DNA of 64,000 nucleotides from NCBI RefSeq assembly GCF_028279465.1, contig NZ_JANQNS010000013.1, positions 62,001 through 126,000 on the forward strand, in the 5' to 3' direction. The stretch comes from Parasphingopyxis sp. (GTDB lineage Bacteria; Pseudomonadota; Alphaproteobacteria; Sphingomonadales; Sphingomonadaceae). Made by a program: the position numbers and the translations under genes. Every line of letters starts with the position of its first letter. Position 1 is the stretch's first letter. The notes below the pieces were generated by a model that saw nothing but the letters and a program-made list of their open reading frames with translations, had not been told where the DNA came from and did not search any database. Positions 44,930 through 54,804 of this stretch are shown piece by piece.

Positions 44930-45041
44930 GACTTCGACATGGCGTTTCGGGGCTTTAGGATCAAGAGGTTGCGGGTTTTCCATTTGACAGGGGATGGGTT
45001 GGCGAACAGGTTGGTAACGGGTTCATGAGAGGAGAATTGCA

Positions 45042-45416
45042 ATGATCGTATTGCTGGGTCGGATTTTGCTGGGCGCGCTATTTGTGATGGCGGGCTTCAA
45101 CAAAACGCAGGGAATAGACGGGCTGGCCGGATTTCTCGAGACGGGGCCGGTGCCGGGTTTCATGGCCTGGCCAACCGCCATATTCGAAATCGTTGCAGGC
45201 CTGATGATTATCGTAGGCTTTTTTACCCGTTACGCGGCCGTCGCGCTGGCGCTATTCTGTATCGCGACCGGAGTTTTCTACCATCCAGCCGAAGACGGTG
45301 GGATCGATATCGGCGCGATGCTCAAGAATTTCTCGGTCGCCGGTGGTTTCCTGATCCTCTACACCCATGGCGCCGGTATGCTCAGCATCGACGCGCGCCG
45401 GGGCGGCACGGACTGA
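45042..45416 (+). CDS. DoxX-family membrane protein
   Basis: 124 residues with four membrane segments (about 2-22, 42-64, 68-86 and 94-114). GAGAGGAG lies before the ATG. It starts LLGRILLGALFVMAGFNKTQGIDG and contains GFMAWPTAIFEIVAGLMIIVGFFTRYAA, the common DoxX/DUF417-like pattern. The function of this group is unsettled (redox- or stress-linked in some species). DUF2461 follows 13 bases after the stop. Confidence 0.9.
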   Translation: MIVLLGRILLGALFVMAGFNKTQGIDGLAGFLETGPVPGFMAWPTAIFEIVAGLMIIVGFFTRYAAVALALFCIATGVFYHPAEDGGIDIGAMLKNFSVAGGFLILYTHGAGMLSIDARRGGTD

Positions 45417-45429
45417 GGGCGGTCGCGCC

Positions 45430-46086
45430 ATGATCCCGAAAAGCTTGTTCGATTTTCTGCGGGAATTGACCGACAATAATAATCGCGACTGGTTCAACGC
45501 GAATAAGGATCATTACAAGGCGGAGGTCGTTGCGCCGATTTCCGCCTTCATCGAACGGATGGCGCCGCGCGTCCATGCAATCAGCGAGCATATCGTCGTC
45601 GACCCGCGGCCCAATGGCGGATCGATGTTCCGCATCTATCGCGATACGCGTTTCTCGAAGGACAAGACGCCGTACAAGACCCATGTCGGCTGCCAGTTCC
45701 GCCACGCGGCGGGCAAGGATGCGCATGCGCCGGGCTTTTACGTGCACTTCGAACCGGGCAAATGCTTCTTCGGCGGCGGTGTGTGGCAGCCGCCGTCCGA
45801 GCCGCTGCGTGCGATCCGGCAGCGGATCGTCGACAAGCCCGGCGAATGGCGCGACGCGGTCGCGGGCATCGACGTTCGCGGCAATCAGCTGAAGCGCGGG
45901 CCCAAGGGTTTCGACCCCGAGCACGAACTGATCGAGGACCTGAAACGCAAGAGCTTTTTCGCCATGCATGAGGGCACGGAAACGCTCGCCCGGTCGAAAA
46001 AGTTGGAGGACGAAGTGGAAGCGCAGTTCCGCAGGGCCGCGCCGCTTATGCGATTCATTGCGGACTCGATCGGGGTCGCTTTTTAG
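45430..46086 (+). CDS. DUF2461 (TIGR02453) family protein
   Basis: 218 residues. It opens SLFDFLRELTDNNNRDWFNANKDHYK and has RIYRDTRFSKDKTPYKTHVGCQFRH, GFYVHFEPGKCFFGGGVWQPPSEPLRAIRQRI and LKRGPKGFDPEHELIEDLKRKSF, all typical of TIGR02453. The protein is cytoplasmic and its function is unknown. It is probably cotranscribed with doxX. Confidence 0.93.
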   Translation: MIPKSLFDFLRELTDNNNRDWFNANKDHYKAEVVAPISAFIERMAPRVHAISEHIVVDPRPNGGSMFRIYRDTRFSKDKTPYKTHVGCQFRHAAGKDAHAPGFYVHFEPGKCFFGGGVWQPPSEPLRAIRQRIVDKPGEWRDAVAGIDVRGNQLKRGPKGFDPEHELIEDLKRKSFFAMHEGTETLARSKKLEDEVEAQFRRAAPLMRFIADSIGVAF

Positions 46087-46253
46087 CCTTTCGCGCAATT
46101 TGCTTGCGTATTTGCGCAACATAACCCATATGCGCTGCAGCGCAGCATGAAGCGGATATCCTGCTTCTCCCAACAATCGGCAGCGTGATCGTCCGCCACC
46201 AAGCGGAACCGGCCGGTAACCAGCGCACGAATTTCCTGAGGCTTCCCTTATCA

Positions 46254-46307
46254 CGCGGGTCGTTTCGCAACCCGCGCCATGCGGCTGCGCACCCGATGAC
46301 GGTGCGC
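46254..46307 (+). other. Two stem-loops in the RNA helicase leader
   Basis: CGCGGGT (46254-46260) pairs with ACCCGCG (46270-46276), and GCGCACC (46287-46293) pairs with GGTGCGC (46301-46307). They lie 30-85 nt before the TTG start of the helicase gene in a 251-bp intergenic region. There is no U-run, so a regulatory leader is likelier than a terminator. Confidence 0.5.
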
Positions 46308-46337
46308 GCCTGCATGCCGCCTATGTGAGTATAACCA

Positions 46338-47672
46338 TTGACCAAATTTTCCGATCTCGGCCTGGCCGAACCCATTCAGCGCGCGCTTGCCGCGAAAGAC
46401 TATACGACGCCGACGCCGATCCAGGTGCAGGCGATCCCGCCGCTGCTCGACGGTCGCGATCTGTGCGGCATTGCGCAGACCGGCACCGGCAAGACGGCAG
46501 CTTTTGCCCTGCCTTCGCTGGATTATCTGGCCGAGGAAGAGGGTGCTCGCCGCGCCAAAGCCTGCCGCATGCTCATCCTCTCGCCGACCCGCGAACTGGC
46601 GAGCCAGATCGCGGACAGTATGCGCGGCTATGCCAAATATCTGCGGATGCGGATCGAGACAGTGTTCGGCGGCGTTCCGGTGAACAAGCAGAAACGCAAG
46701 CTTGAAAATGGCGTCGATGTTCTGGTCGCCACGCCGGGTCGGCTTCTCGACCTCATCGACCAGCGGGCGCTGACGCTCGAAGATGTCGAGATTTTCGTTC
46801 TCGACGAGGCCGATCAGATGTTGGACCTCGGCTTTATCCATGATCTCAAGCGGATCGAAAAGCTCCTGCCGCAGCGCAGGCAGAGTCTGTTCTTCTCGGC
46901 AACCATGCCGAAGAATATCGCCAATCTCGCCGACAAATTCCTCTACCAGCCAGTCAAAGTGTCGGTCGCACCGCAGGCGACCACGGCCGAGCGCGTCGAA
47001 CAGTATGCGACCTTTGTCGGGCAGAAGGAAAAGCAGGCGCTGCTGACGATGACGCTGCGCGACGAGGATATCAAGCGTGCGCTCATATTTTCGCGCACCA
47101 AGCATGGCGCGGACCGCATCGTCCGCTTCCTTGCCGGCGCGAAGATCGGGGCCGCCGCGATCCACGGCAACAAGAGTCAGCCACAGCGCGAAGCCGCGCT
47201 TGCGGCGTTCCGCTCGGGCGAGATCAAATATCTGGTCGCGACCGATATCGCCGCGCGCGGCATCGACATCCCGGCCGTCAGCCATGTCTTCAACTTCGAT
47301 ATGCCGAACGTGCCCGAGCAATATGTGCACCGGATCGGCCGTACGGCCCGGGCCGGGGCGAGCGGGATCGCCATCTCCTTCGTGAATGACGAAGACGAGC
47401 GCGGTTATCTGAAGGCGATCGAACGGCTGACCGGCATTCGGCTGGACAAACGGGCCCTGCCCGAGGATTTCGTCGCCAAAGCGGCAGAACTGCCCAAGGC
47501 TGCGCCGCGCAGCCATGGCAAGGGACCGAGAAACGGTAAACCCAAATCGCACAATCGCCGCCGCGGCGAACGCGCAGACGGACAGGGCCAAAAACGCCGC
47601 CGTCGCCGCAATCGCAACAAGAACGGCGTCGGGGCCCATCGCGGCGCGGTGAAGCGCCAGGGCAACCGCTAA
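46338..47672 (+). CDS. DEAD-box RNA helicase (RhlE type)
   Basis: 444 residues from a TTG start giving MTKFSDLGLAEPI, the normal family beginning; there is no in-frame ATG nearby. Motifs in order: Q motif (YTTPTPIQVQAIP), I (AQTGTGKTAAF), Ia (PTRELASQI), II (VLDEADQMLD), III (FFSATMP), V (VATDIAARGIDI) and VI (YVHRIGRTARAG). The C-terminal tail (about 380-444) is Lys/Arg/Asn-rich and should bind RNA. It acts in RNA unwinding, ribosome assembly or decay. The weak start and the structured leader suggest post-transcriptional control. Confidence 0.95.
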   Translation: MTKFSDLGLAEPIQRALAAKDYTTPTPIQVQAIPPLLDGRDLCGIAQTGTGKTAAFALPSLDYLAEEEGARRAKACRMLILSPTRELASQIADSMRGYAKYLRMRIETVFGGVPVNKQKRKLENGVDVLVATPGRLLDLIDQRALTLEDVEIFVLDEADQMLDLGFIHDLKRIEKLLPQRRQSLFFSATMPKNIANLADKFLYQPVKVSVAPQATTAERVEQYATFVGQKEKQALLTMTLRDEDIKRALIFSRTKHGADRIVRFLAGAKIGAAAIHGNKSQPQREAALAAFRSGEIKYLVATDIAARGIDIPAVSHVFNFDMPNVPEQYVHRIGRTARAGASGIAISFVNDEDERGYLKAIERLTGIRLDKRALPEDFVAKAAELPKAAPRSHGKGPRNGKPKSHNRRRGERADGQGQKRRRRRNRNKNGVGAHRGAVKRQGNR

Positions 47673-47705
47673 CTAAATGATGAGTCGAACGGCGTGGAGT
47701 AGCGC

Positions 47706-48320
47706 CTAGAGCGCGTCGACCGCCGCCACAATATCGCTGAGTTCCGGGCGCTCCCGATAGTCGCTTTCGACCATCTTGGCGCGCACCGTACCGTCCGTGC
47801 CGATCACCAGGATGGCCGGGCGCGGCACGCCGTTGGCGAAGCTTCCCTCGCCATATTGCGGGTCGCGCAGGTCGAAAGCGTCGATCATCGCCGAGCCTTC
47901 GTCTGACAGCATTGTGTAGCCGATATCCTCGCGCTCGGAGAATTCCGCGAGAACCGCCGGGGCGTCATAGCTCAGCGTCGCCAGCGTATAGCCGCGCGCT
48001 TCGAGATCGGCCTCGAGATCGCGGAATTCGACGAGCTGCGCCTGACATACGCTGCACCAGTCGGCGGACCGGTTGAAGGCCAGCACGATGCCGTTTTCAC
48101 CGACCAGATCGTCGAGGCGCCGTTCCGCGCCTGTCGCATCGAGGGTCAGGAAATCGGCGGGAATGGCCTCGCCGACTGCCGGCCCCGAATGCTCCATCGG
48201 TTCGCTCTCGATCTGTTCGGCCTGTTCCGCCGGTTCGGTTTCGGACGCCGTGTCCTGGGTACAGGCCGCGATACCGAGCGTGGCGGCCGCCGAGATGAAA
48301 AAGATGGTTGTTGCGCGCAT
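47706..48320 (-). CDS. Redoxin (AhpC/TSA-like) lipoprotein
   Basis: 204 residues. Signal peptide with lipobox IAAC (17-20), then an acidic Glu-rich linker and a thioredoxin-fold redoxin domain (about 48-204). The active site is RSADWCSVCQAQL (CxxC). Further features are YTLATLSYDAPAVLAEFSERE and FANGVPRPAILVIGTDG (cis-Pro loop). It is probably a periplasmic thiol-disulfide or peroxide-reducing protein. It is convergent with the helicase gene. Confidence 0.85.
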   Translation of the reverse strand: MRATTIFFISAAATLGIAACTQDTASETEPAEQAEQIESEPMEHSGPAVGEAIPADFLTLDATGAERRLDDLVGENGIVLAFNRSADWCSVCQAQLVEFRDLEADLEARGYTLATLSYDAPAVLAEFSEREDIGYTMLSDEGSAMIDAFDLRDPQYGEGSFANGVPRPAILVIGTDGTVRAKMVESDYRERPELSDIVAAVDAL

Positions 48321-48495
48321 GCTTCGAAACTCCCGAAAAGATGTCCGGCTTCCTATTCGCGAAAAAAGGCGGGGAGGTTACGATCTAGATCACAGTTTGG
48401 AACGATAGCTGAAAAAATCGCGCTCTCTCCCATGCTTGGCCTTGCCTGTTGGCGGCTGGGCATGAAATATGGCGTTGCAAAAAGGATGGGGCATT

Positions 48496-49038
48496 ATGAA
48501 CAAGAATATCATCATCATTATCGGTGCGGCGGTGGCCGCCTTTTTGGCTGTGCTGCTGATTCCACGACTGTTGGACAGCGGCGAAGATGAGGCGCCTGCG
48601 ACGGCTGAATCCTCCGATAATGGCGGCGATAGCGGTTCGACGGGCAGTGCGGGTTCGGCGTCATCATCCGGCGACGATAAAGACGATCCTGCGCAGTCGG
48701 CGCGCTCCGCGCGCGGTTCCAATCCGGTCCTGGAGGCCCAACTGGCCGAAGCAGTCCGTCAGGTGAATGCGGGTGGCCCGGTTGTGATAGATGAGTTTAC
48801 GACGATGACGTCGGCTCGGGCGCAAGGCAATCGCATACTCTACCGCTACGAGATTTCGCGGAATTTGAACGCGACACAGGTGTCGCAGTTCCAGCAATAT
48901 GCATCGAACCAGAACCAGCAGACGATATGCAGGCGGCCGGAAACGCGGCAGCTCATCGATATCGGCGGTGAGATCGAATATGTCTATTTCGGGCCGGGCA
49001 ACCGTTTTCTGTTCAGCACGGCGATAACGAGCTGCTGA
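48496..49038 (+). CDS. Membrane-anchored hypothetical protein with Ser/Gly linker
   Basis: 180 residues from the ATG at 48496 (AAAGGATGGGG upstream). One N-terminal membrane segment (about 4-22: IIIIIGAAVAAFLAVLLI) is followed by a low-complexity Asp/Ser/Gly/Ala linker (about 27-75). A periplasmic domain of about 100 residues has two cysteines (QQTICRRPE and the C-terminal ITSC), probably disulfide-bonded. The strand pattern ILYRYEISRNLNATQVSQFQ and EIEYVYFGPGNRFLFSTAI resembles small secreted alphaproteobacterial hypotheticals. Function is unknown. Confidence 0.8.
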   Translation: MNKNIIIIIGAAVAAFLAVLLIPRLLDSGEDEAPATAESSDNGGDSGSTGSAGSASSSGDDKDDPAQSARSARGSNPVLEAQLAEAVRQVNAGGPVVIDEFTTMTSARAQGNRILYRYEISRNLNATQVSQFQQYASNQNQQTICRRPETRQLIDIGGEIEYVYFGPGNRFLFSTAITSC

Positions 49039-49097
49039 GTGCTAAGTTCTGCGCCGCGTGTCGCCCGAACTTGCGCAATATCGGTGTCTTGTCGCCG

Positions 49098-50411
49098 CTA
49101 GAGCACATATTTGCTCAAGTCCGTGTCGCGCGCCACTTCGGCCAACTGCTTTTCGACATAGGCGGCGTCGATGACGAGCGTGTCCGCGTCGCCGTCGCGC
49201 TCTTCTGAGCCGGCGGCGAAGCTGATCTCCTCGACGAGCTTTTCCATGACCGTCTGAAGGCGGCGCGCGCCGATATTCTCGATCGACTGGTTCACCTCGG
49301 CCGCGATTTTCGCAAGTTCGGCGATCGCATTCTCGGTGAATTCGATCTCGACGCCCTCGGTGCCGATCAGCGCGCGATACTGTTCGGGCAGGTTCGCCTT
49401 GGTCTCGGTCAGGATACGCACGAAATCCTCTTCGGTCAGCGCGCGCAGTTCAACGCGGATCGGGAGGCGGCCTTGTAGCTCAGGCAGCATGTCGCTCGGC
49501 TTAGCGACGTGGAACGCTCCCGATGCGATGAACAGGATGTGATCGGTCTTCATCGGGCCATATTTCGTCGCGACGGTCGTGCCTTCGATCAGCGGTAGCA
49601 GGTCGCGCTGCACGCCTTCGCGGCTCACTGAGCCCCCGCGCACATCCGAAACCGCGATCTTGTCAATCTCGTCGAGGAAAACGATGCCGTTCGCTTCCGC
49701 ATTGGCGAGCGCGACCCGGGCGACATCGTCCTGATCGAGGCGTTTCTCCGATTCTTCCTCGACAAGCTTATCCCAAGCGTCGGCGACCCGCATCTTGCGC
49801 TTTTTGCGCGGCTGCTGCCCGAAGGCCTTGCCCATCATGTCGGAGAGATTGATCATGCCGACCTGACCGCTCATGCCCGGTATCTCCATCGGCATGTTCG
49901 GCGTGTCTTCCACCTCGATCTCGACTTCGGTGTCGTTCATGTGATTGTCAACGATACGCTGGCGGAAGCTCTCGCGCGTCGCATCGCTCGCTCCCTTGCC
50001 GGTCAACGCGTCGAGCAGCCGTTCCATGGCCGCCTTCGAGGCATCTTCGCGCACCGCTTCGCGGCGCCGATCCTTTTCGAGCCGTACCGCATCTTCGACA
50101 AGGTCGCGGGCGATCTGTTCGACATCGCGGCCGACATAGCCGACTTCGGTGAACTTGGTCGCTTCGATCTTCACAAAAGGCGCATCGGCGAGTTTGGCCA
50201 GACGGCGGCTGATCTCGGTCTTGCCGCAGCCGGTCGGCCCGATCATCAGGATATTCTTCGGCGTCACTTCGTTGCGCAATTCTTCGGACAGGCGCTGCCG
50301 CCGCCAGCGGTTGCGTAGCGCCACGGCGACCGCGCGTTTCGCATCGGTCTGTCCGATAATATGCTCATCAAGTGCAGCCACGATGGCTTTGGGGGTGAGG
50401 GCGTCGTTCAT
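49098..50411 (-). CDS. hslU: ATP-dependent protease ATPase subunit HslU
   Basis: 437 residues. The AAA+ unfoldase of the HslVU protease. Walker A is [17 protein letters not shown] (P-loop GPTGCGKT), Walker B is [14 protein letters not shown], the pore motif is [20 protein letters not shown] (GYVG), and the insertion domain lies near residues 110-240. The C-terminus DLSKYVL is the conserved tail that docks in HslV. It lies two genes downstream of hslV, separated by an oxidoreductase gene. Confidence 0.97.
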   Translation of the reverse strand: MNDALTPKAIVAALDEHIIGQTDAKRAVAVALRNRWRRQRLSEELRNEVTPKNILMIGPTGCGKTEISRRLAKLADAPFVKIEATKFTEVGYVGRDVEQIARDLVEDAVRLEKDRRREAVREDASKAAMERLLDALTGKGASDATRESFRQRIVDNHMNDTEVEIEVEDTPNMPMEIPGMSGQVGMINLSDMMGKAFGQQPRKKRKMRVADAWDKLVEEESEKRLDQDDVARVALANAEANGIVFLDEIDKIAVSDVRGGSVSREGVQRDLLPLIEGTTVATKYGPMKTDHILFIASGAFHVAKPSDMLPELQGRLPIRVELRALTEEDFVRILTETKANLPEQYRALIGTEGVEIEFTENAIAELAKIAAEVNQSIENIGARRLQTVMEKLVEEISFAAGSEERDGDADTLVIDAAYVEKQLAEVARDTDLSKYVL

Positions 50412-50468
50412 GGAGTCTCGTCAGGAAAAGAAAGTTTCAGGACAGACATGGGTGCTGGATGGAGAGCG

Positions 50469-51599
50469 TCAAGCCTCCGCCCCGCAACGCCAGCTCTCCG
50501 CAAGGCCGCGATGCCGCTCGACAATGCGCGCGATGTCCTCCGGTTGGGGTTCGGCCGTCCATTCGCCATGCTCGAACGTGCCGCCCAGGACAATCCCGTC
50601 CGGTCGGGGGAACATATATCCCTGGCGCACCGTATAGGCATAGTCGATCTCGGGTTGCGGGATCAGGACAGCGAGTTGACCGCGTACCGGTTCGAGTTCT
50701 TCGTCGCCGAATAATGCGCGGGCGCCGAGCCCGGTACAGTTGAAAACAAGCCGTTCGGGCAAGGCTAAGACTTCGGACGGGGTCGCAAAGTCGCGTACGA
50801 CAATCGTGCCGCCGGCAATCCGGATGTCGCGCATCAGTGAGGCAAGAAAACGCCCGGTTTGAACATACATGGTCCGGTAGCGCAGCATATTCTCGGCTGG
50901 GAACGGATGCGCGTTATAGGGCAGCGCCTGCCGATCCGGAAAGACCGGGTTCGGCGCGGCTGATCGCAAGCGGCCTTCGTCATAGGTGGGGAGCCAGCGG
51001 ACGCCGTAATCGTCGCCGACCATGATCTGCATGCGGCGGCGCGTGAAGTCTGTCGCCAAAACCCGCCTGGCGAGCCAGTTCTGCGTAACGGCGCCGCGGT
51101 CATAATAGCTCCCGGGCATGATCTGGCCGCCGGCGATGTTCGAGGTGGTGTTGGGCGGCAGCGCTTTTGCATAAATGCGAACGGGAAAACCTGCCTCTTG
51201 CAACAGGCGCGCGGTCGTCAGGCCCAACGCGCCGGCGCCGATTACGGCAACTGGACCTGCATGCCCCGGCAGGCCGAGAGCAATCGCCTCGCGCGAAGAC
51301 CCCCAGCACAACGATATGCCGGCGCCGCCATGGCCGTAATTGTGGACGATCGTCTTGCCGTCGAGGGGCTGGGTTTCGACGCGATAGCCGGAAGGTCTGT
51401 AAGGCCGTAGCCCGGCAATCGTCCGGATCACCCGGTTGGCGGAGACATTGACGCGCGGGAGACAGGCGGCACCGAACAGCGAAACAGGCCGCGGCGCTGT
51501 CGTAGCACAGCCCGCAACAGCGATTGCCGCCGATCCCGCGACAAGAGTGCGGCGAGAAATCAAGAGGGGCGATGGAGCGACTCTCACGCCCGCTTGCAT
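50469..51599 (-). CDS. FAD-dependent D-amino-acid oxidase-like protein
   Basis: 376 residues. The N-terminus LLISRRTLVAGSAAIAVAGC looks like a Tat-type signal (SRRTLVAG) ending in a lipobox (AVAGC), so export as a folded flavoprotein is likely. The FAD-binding Rossmann motif is GPVAVIGAGALGLTTARLL near residue 114-132. LVFNCTGLGARALFGDEEL and VRGQLAVLIPQP follow, and the C-terminus GTFEHGEWTAEPQPEDIARI resembles the D-amino-acid/D-aspartate oxidase group. The substrate is not certain. It sits 6 nt after hslV and 57 nt before hslU. Confidence 0.88.
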   Translation of the reverse strand: MQAGVRVAPSPLLISRRTLVAGSAAIAVAGCATTAPRPVSLFGAACLPRVNVSANRVIRTIAGLRPYRPSGYRVETQPLDGKTIVHNYGHGGAGISLCWGSSREAIALGLPGHAGPVAVIGAGALGLTTARLLQEAGFPVRIYAKALPPNTTSNIAGGQIMPGSYYDRGAVTQNWLARRVLATDFTRRRMQIMVGDDYGVRWLPTYDEGRLRSAAPNPVFPDRQALPYNAHPFPAENMLRYRTMYVQTGRFLASLMRDIRIAGGTIVVRDFATPSEVLALPERLVFNCTGLGARALFGDEELEPVRGQLAVLIPQPEIDYAYTVRQGYMFPRPDGIVLGGTFEHGEWTAEPQPEDIARIVERHRGLAESWRCGAEA

Positions 51600-51605
51600 A
51601 AAGGA

Positions 51606-52166
51606 CTAGCTGTCGGAGTCGATTGTTTCGACGGTCAGTTGGTCATTAGTGTAGACGCACACCTCCGCGGCGATCGCCATTGCACGGCGCGCAATCTTCT
51701 CCGCGTCCTTTTCATAGTCCTTCAGGGCGAGCGCCGCGGCGAGCGCATAATTGCCGCCGGAGCCGATGGCCGCGACGCCGTCGGCCGGTTCGAGCACATC
51801 GCCATTTCCGGTGAGGATCAGCGTGATCTCCTTGTCGGCGACCACCATCATCGCTTCCAAGTTGCGCAGATATTTGTCGGTTCGCCAGTCCTTGGCGAGT
51901 TCGACGGCCGCGCGCATCAGCTGGCCGTTATGCCGTTCGAGCTTGCTTTCGAGCCGTTCGAACAGGGTAAATGCGTCCGCCGTCGCGCCCGCAAACCCGC
52001 CAATCACCTGGCCATCGCCGAGTTCGCGGACCTTGCGCGCGTTCGGTTTCATTACGGTCTGACCCATCGAGACCTGGCCGTCTCCGGCGATCACCACTTT
52101 GTCGGAATCCCGCACGGCGAGGATGGTCGTGCCGTGCCAGGGTGCGCTGCTTCGATTTTCGTCCAT
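51606..52166 (-). CDS. hslV: ATP-dependent protease peptidase subunit HslV
   Basis: 186 residues from the ATG at 52166. The threonine peptidase of the HslVU complex. A 12-residue propeptide precedes [20 protein letters not shown], and the catalytic Thr is expected at residue 13 after processing. [26 protein letters not shown] and [24 protein letters not shown] are conserved. A sigma32-like promoter lies about 60-85 nt upstream, consistent with heat induction. Confidence 0.97.
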   Translation of the reverse strand: MDENRSSAPWHGTTILAVRDSDKVVIAGDGQVSMGQTVMKPNARKVRELGDGQVIGGFAGATADAFTLFERLESKLERHNGQLMRAAVELAKDWRTDKYLRNLEAMMVVADKEITLILTGNGDVLEPADGVAAIGSGGNYALAAALALKDYEKDAEKIARRAMAIAAEVCVYTNDQLTVETIDSDS

Positions 52167-52230
52167 GTGCGCCGATATATGCGCGCTTCCGCCCGCCGCA
52201 AGCGCACGCGATCTTAAGATCGTGGTAACC

Positions 52231-52253
52231 ATTGGGCGTTACTTGTTTTTCAA
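52231..52253 (-). promoter_or_regulatory. Sigma32 (RpoH)-like promoter for hslV
   Basis: On the minus strand TTGAAA, an 11-base spacer and CCCAAT closely match the heat-shock promoter pattern TTGAAA-N11-14-CCCCAT. The position gives a leader of about 60 nt to the hslV ATG. hslVU is a known RpoH target, which supports the call. Confidence 0.65.
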
Positions 52254-52276
52254 CAGTTTGCGGGGGATTACCACCG

Positions 52277-54187
52277 ATGTCGTTGATCGACGATCCACAG
52301 GTAGCTGCGCTGCTCGGCGAAGTCAGCGATTTCGGCGTGTTCGCGATCGATCTCGATGGCATCTGCACAGCCTGGCAGCCGATTTCGAGCAATTACAAGC
52401 TCGCACCGGTCGAGGAAGTGGTCGGCTACCCGCTCGACCGATTTTATGCACCCGAAGACCGAAAAGCCGGTAAATATTGGGAAAATCTGCGAACCGCCCG
52501 GGAAACCGGCCGGATGGACACCGAAGGCCTGCGGCGGCGTTGGGATGGCAGCTATTCCTGGACGCGCATCAGCATCCTCCGGAAAGACGACGAAGCCGGT
52601 AAGCACATAGGCTATATCGGCGTTTCCTATGACGCCACACGGCAGCGCGATGCGGCCCGTGCACTGCACGCGAGCGAAGAAGCGCTGCGTATCCTAGTCG
52701 ACGGGCTGCGCGACCATGCCCTGTATATGCTCAGCAATAGCGGTCGGATAACCAACTGGAATGCCGGCGCGGAACGGATTACCGGCTATTCGGCCGACGA
52801 GGCGATCGGCCAGCATTTTTCGATTTTCTTCGACGAAGAGGATCGCGGCCGCGGCATACCCGAACACATTTTGGAACAGGCCCGCGTTGCGGGAAATTAC
52901 CGTGAAAAGGGCTGGCTCATCAAGAAGAGCGGAGAGCGGTTTCGGGCTAAATTATTCGCCCAGCTTCTATATGATGAGGATGGCGAAATACTCGGTTTCG
53001 GCGGCATTACCCGCGATATCACCGAACAATATGACACGGAGCGCAGTCTCGCCGCCGCGCAAGAGGCGCTCGCGCAATCGGAGAAACTGCGGTCGCTGGG
53101 TGAACTCACCGGCGGCATCGCGCATGATTTCAACAATCTGCTGACCGTCGTCCGCGGTTCTGCGGAGCTTTTGAAGAGTGCGAAGCTCTCGGATGAAAAG
53201 AAGGCGCGCCACCTCGATGCAATCGTTGAAACGGCGGACCGCGCCGCCGAACTGACTGGACAGCTTCTGTCTTTCGCGCGCCAGCAGCCGCTCCAACCGA
53301 AGCGCGTCGATATCAACGATGTGATCGTCGGAATGAAGGGGCTGCTCAATCGTACGCTTGGCGGTGGGGTCAGCATTCTTCTGACCCCCGGCGACTCGCT
53401 TTGGGACGTGCAGGTCGATCCGACTCAGCTCGAGAATCTCATCCTCAACGCCGCGATCAATGCGCGGGATGCGATGGAAGGTTCGGGGACGCTCACCCTG
53501 ACGACGCAGAATGTGAACCGCGAAGGCAGTGAAGAAGTCTGTCTGTCGATCTCCGATACGGGATGCGGCATCGCACCGGACATTATCGATCGGGTGTTCG
53601 AGCCATTTTTTACGACCAAGGACCCGGGCAAGGGCACGGGTCTTGGTTTGTCCCAGGCCTATGGTTTCGCGGCGCAGTCCGGCGGACGGCTGGACATTAA
53701 GAGCGAAGTCGGTCGCGGCTCCACCTTGAGCCTCTATCTGCCGCGCGCCTGGCCGGTGTCGAGCGATGCCAGCTTGGGCGCATCGGGCCAAGGCGATGAA
53801 CGGGATCTGCCTAGGGGCACGCGCGTACTACTGGTCGAGGATAGCCGCACCGTTGCTGTATTCGCCCAGTCCCTGCTCGAGGATATGGGCTGCGATGTCG
53901 TGCATGCGAGCAATGCCGAAGAGGCGCTCGTTGCGATCGAAGACGAACCGCAGGAATTCGACATTATCTTCTCCGACATCGTGATGCCGGGCATCAGCGG
54001 GCTCGATCTTGCGGAGAAAGTGCGCCGCCAGAAGCCAACTCTGCCGATCCTGTTGGCGACCGGATATAGCGAGGCTGCGGCGCGCGGCGAGGGCAGCGAG
54101 TTTCCGATCCTGCCCAAGCCCTATCGGCGCGAGATATTGTCGGCGAAGCTGTGCGAGACGCTCAACGCGTTCAGCGAAGCCGCCTGA
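52277..54187 (+). CDS. PAS-PAS hybrid sensor histidine kinase
   Basis: 636 residues, no membrane segment, so a cytoplasmic sensor. Two PAS domains (about 10-125 and 135-255, the second with [25 protein letters not shown] and a PAC-type [12 protein letters not shown]) precede a dimerisation domain with [16 protein letters not shown] (phospho-accepting His about 283), a HATPase domain ([38 protein letters not shown]) and a C-terminal receiver ([20 protein letters not shown] with Asp about 567). The signal and the output partner are unknown. The HDFNN H-box is that of the HWE-distinct FixL/NtrB-like HPK4 group. A TTG further upstream is possible, but the ATG at 52277 is preferred. Confidence 0.93.
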   Translation: MSLIDDPQVAALLGEVSDFGVFAIDLDGICTAWQPISSNYKLAPVEEVVGYPLDRFYAPEDRKAGKYWENLRTARETGRMDTEGLRRRWDGSYSWTRISILRKDDEAGKHIGYIGVSYDATRQRDAARALHASEEALRILVDGLRDHALYMLSNSGRITNWNAGAERITGYSADEAIGQHFSIFFDEEDRGRGIPEHILEQARVAGNYREKGWLIKKSGERFRAKLFAQLLYDEDGEILGFGGITRDITEQYDTERSLAAAQEALAQSEKLRSLGELTGGIAHDFNNLLTVVRGSAELLKSAKLSDEKKARHLDAIVETADRAAELTGQLLSFARQQPLQPKRVDINDVIVGMKGLLNRTLGGGVSILLTPGDSLWDVQVDPTQLENLILNAAINARDAMEGSGTLTLTTQNVNREGSEEVCLSISDTGCGIAPDIIDRVFEPFFTTKDPGKGTGLGLSQAYGFAAQSGGRLDIKSEVGRGSTLSLYLPRAWPVSSDASLGASGQGDERDLPRGTRVLLVEDSRTVAVFAQSLLEDMGCDVVHASNAEEALVAIEDEPQEFDIIFSDIVMPGISGLDLAEKVRRQKPTLPILLATGYSEAAARGEGSEFPILPKPYRREILSAKLCETLNAFSEAA

Positions 54188-54198
54188 ACTGCTACAGC

Positions 54199-54804
54199 CT
54201 ACAGGTCGAGCGGACCGCTCGACAGGATTTCCAGATTGCGATCGTCGAGCGATTGACCGTCAAGCGCTGTGTCGCGCTCGCGGACCAGCTCGGCAATCTG
54301 ATCGCGAAACGTCGCCACTGCAGCCGTCAGCCAGCCATTGACCAGTGGATCGCCCGGCGCGTCGTCGACGTCGAAAAGGTCGAGGCGCTCGATAATCGCT
54401 TCGCCCGGCATGAAATATTCGTTGGTCACCCAGCGATTGGTCGTGAACCAATGGGTCGGGATACCTTGCGTGTTGCAGGATAGCGCAACGAAGTGGACGA
54501 CCTTGGCCGGCGTCTTGTCTTTGGTCTTCGGTTTGGCTTCCGCGAGCGGTTCGATACCGTCAAAGGCGTCGAGCGGCAGGAACAGGTGAAAATGGCCATG
54601 CTCGCCCGGTTCGCGCTGCTCCGGCGGGTGCGCGTGATAGAACCAGCGCGATTTGTTCGACGGGCTGACCGCGTCTTTTTCGGGATAATGGTCCCATTGC
54701 CGGAAATCGCAATCCGGCGGCACGACACGCGGAACGAGCGGCGTCCCCTGCGACGCCATTTGCTCGGTCAGAGCAAATAGCGTCGCCTCGGGACTTTCGC
54801 TCAA
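54199..54804 (-). CDS. Hypothetical His-rich partner of the Cys-repeat lipoprotein
   Basis: About 201 residues from a proposed TTG at 54804 that overlaps the TGA of the upstream gene (TTGA). A TTG at 54816 or an ATG at 54759 are alternatives, and no start has an ideal Shine-Dalgarno. There is no signal peptide. A histidine cluster lies in RWFYHAHPPEQREPGEHGHF (about 54-73), then HLFLPLD, and VVHFVALSCNTQGIPTHWFT follows near 103-122. The motif pattern recalls DUF6969, but I am not certain of the assignment. A metal-dependent enzyme or chaperone acting on the Cys-rich peptide is an inference from coupling and His content. Confidence 0.75.
   Translation of the reverse strand: MSESPEATLFALTEQMASQGTPLVPRVVPPDCDFRQWDHYPEKDAVSPSNKSRWFYHAHPPEQREPGEHGHFHLFLPLDAFDGIEPLAEAKPKTKDKTPAKVVHFVALSCNTQGIPTHWFTTNRWVTNEYFMPGEAIIERLDLFDVDDAPGDPLVNGWLTAAVATFRDQIAELVRERDTALDGQSLDDRNLEILSSGPLDL

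Noticed and set aside
46251-47639. A 462-codon minus-strand frame opposite the RNA helicase
   Set aside because: Shadow of the DEAD-box gene, whose helicase motifs are all intact on the plus strand.
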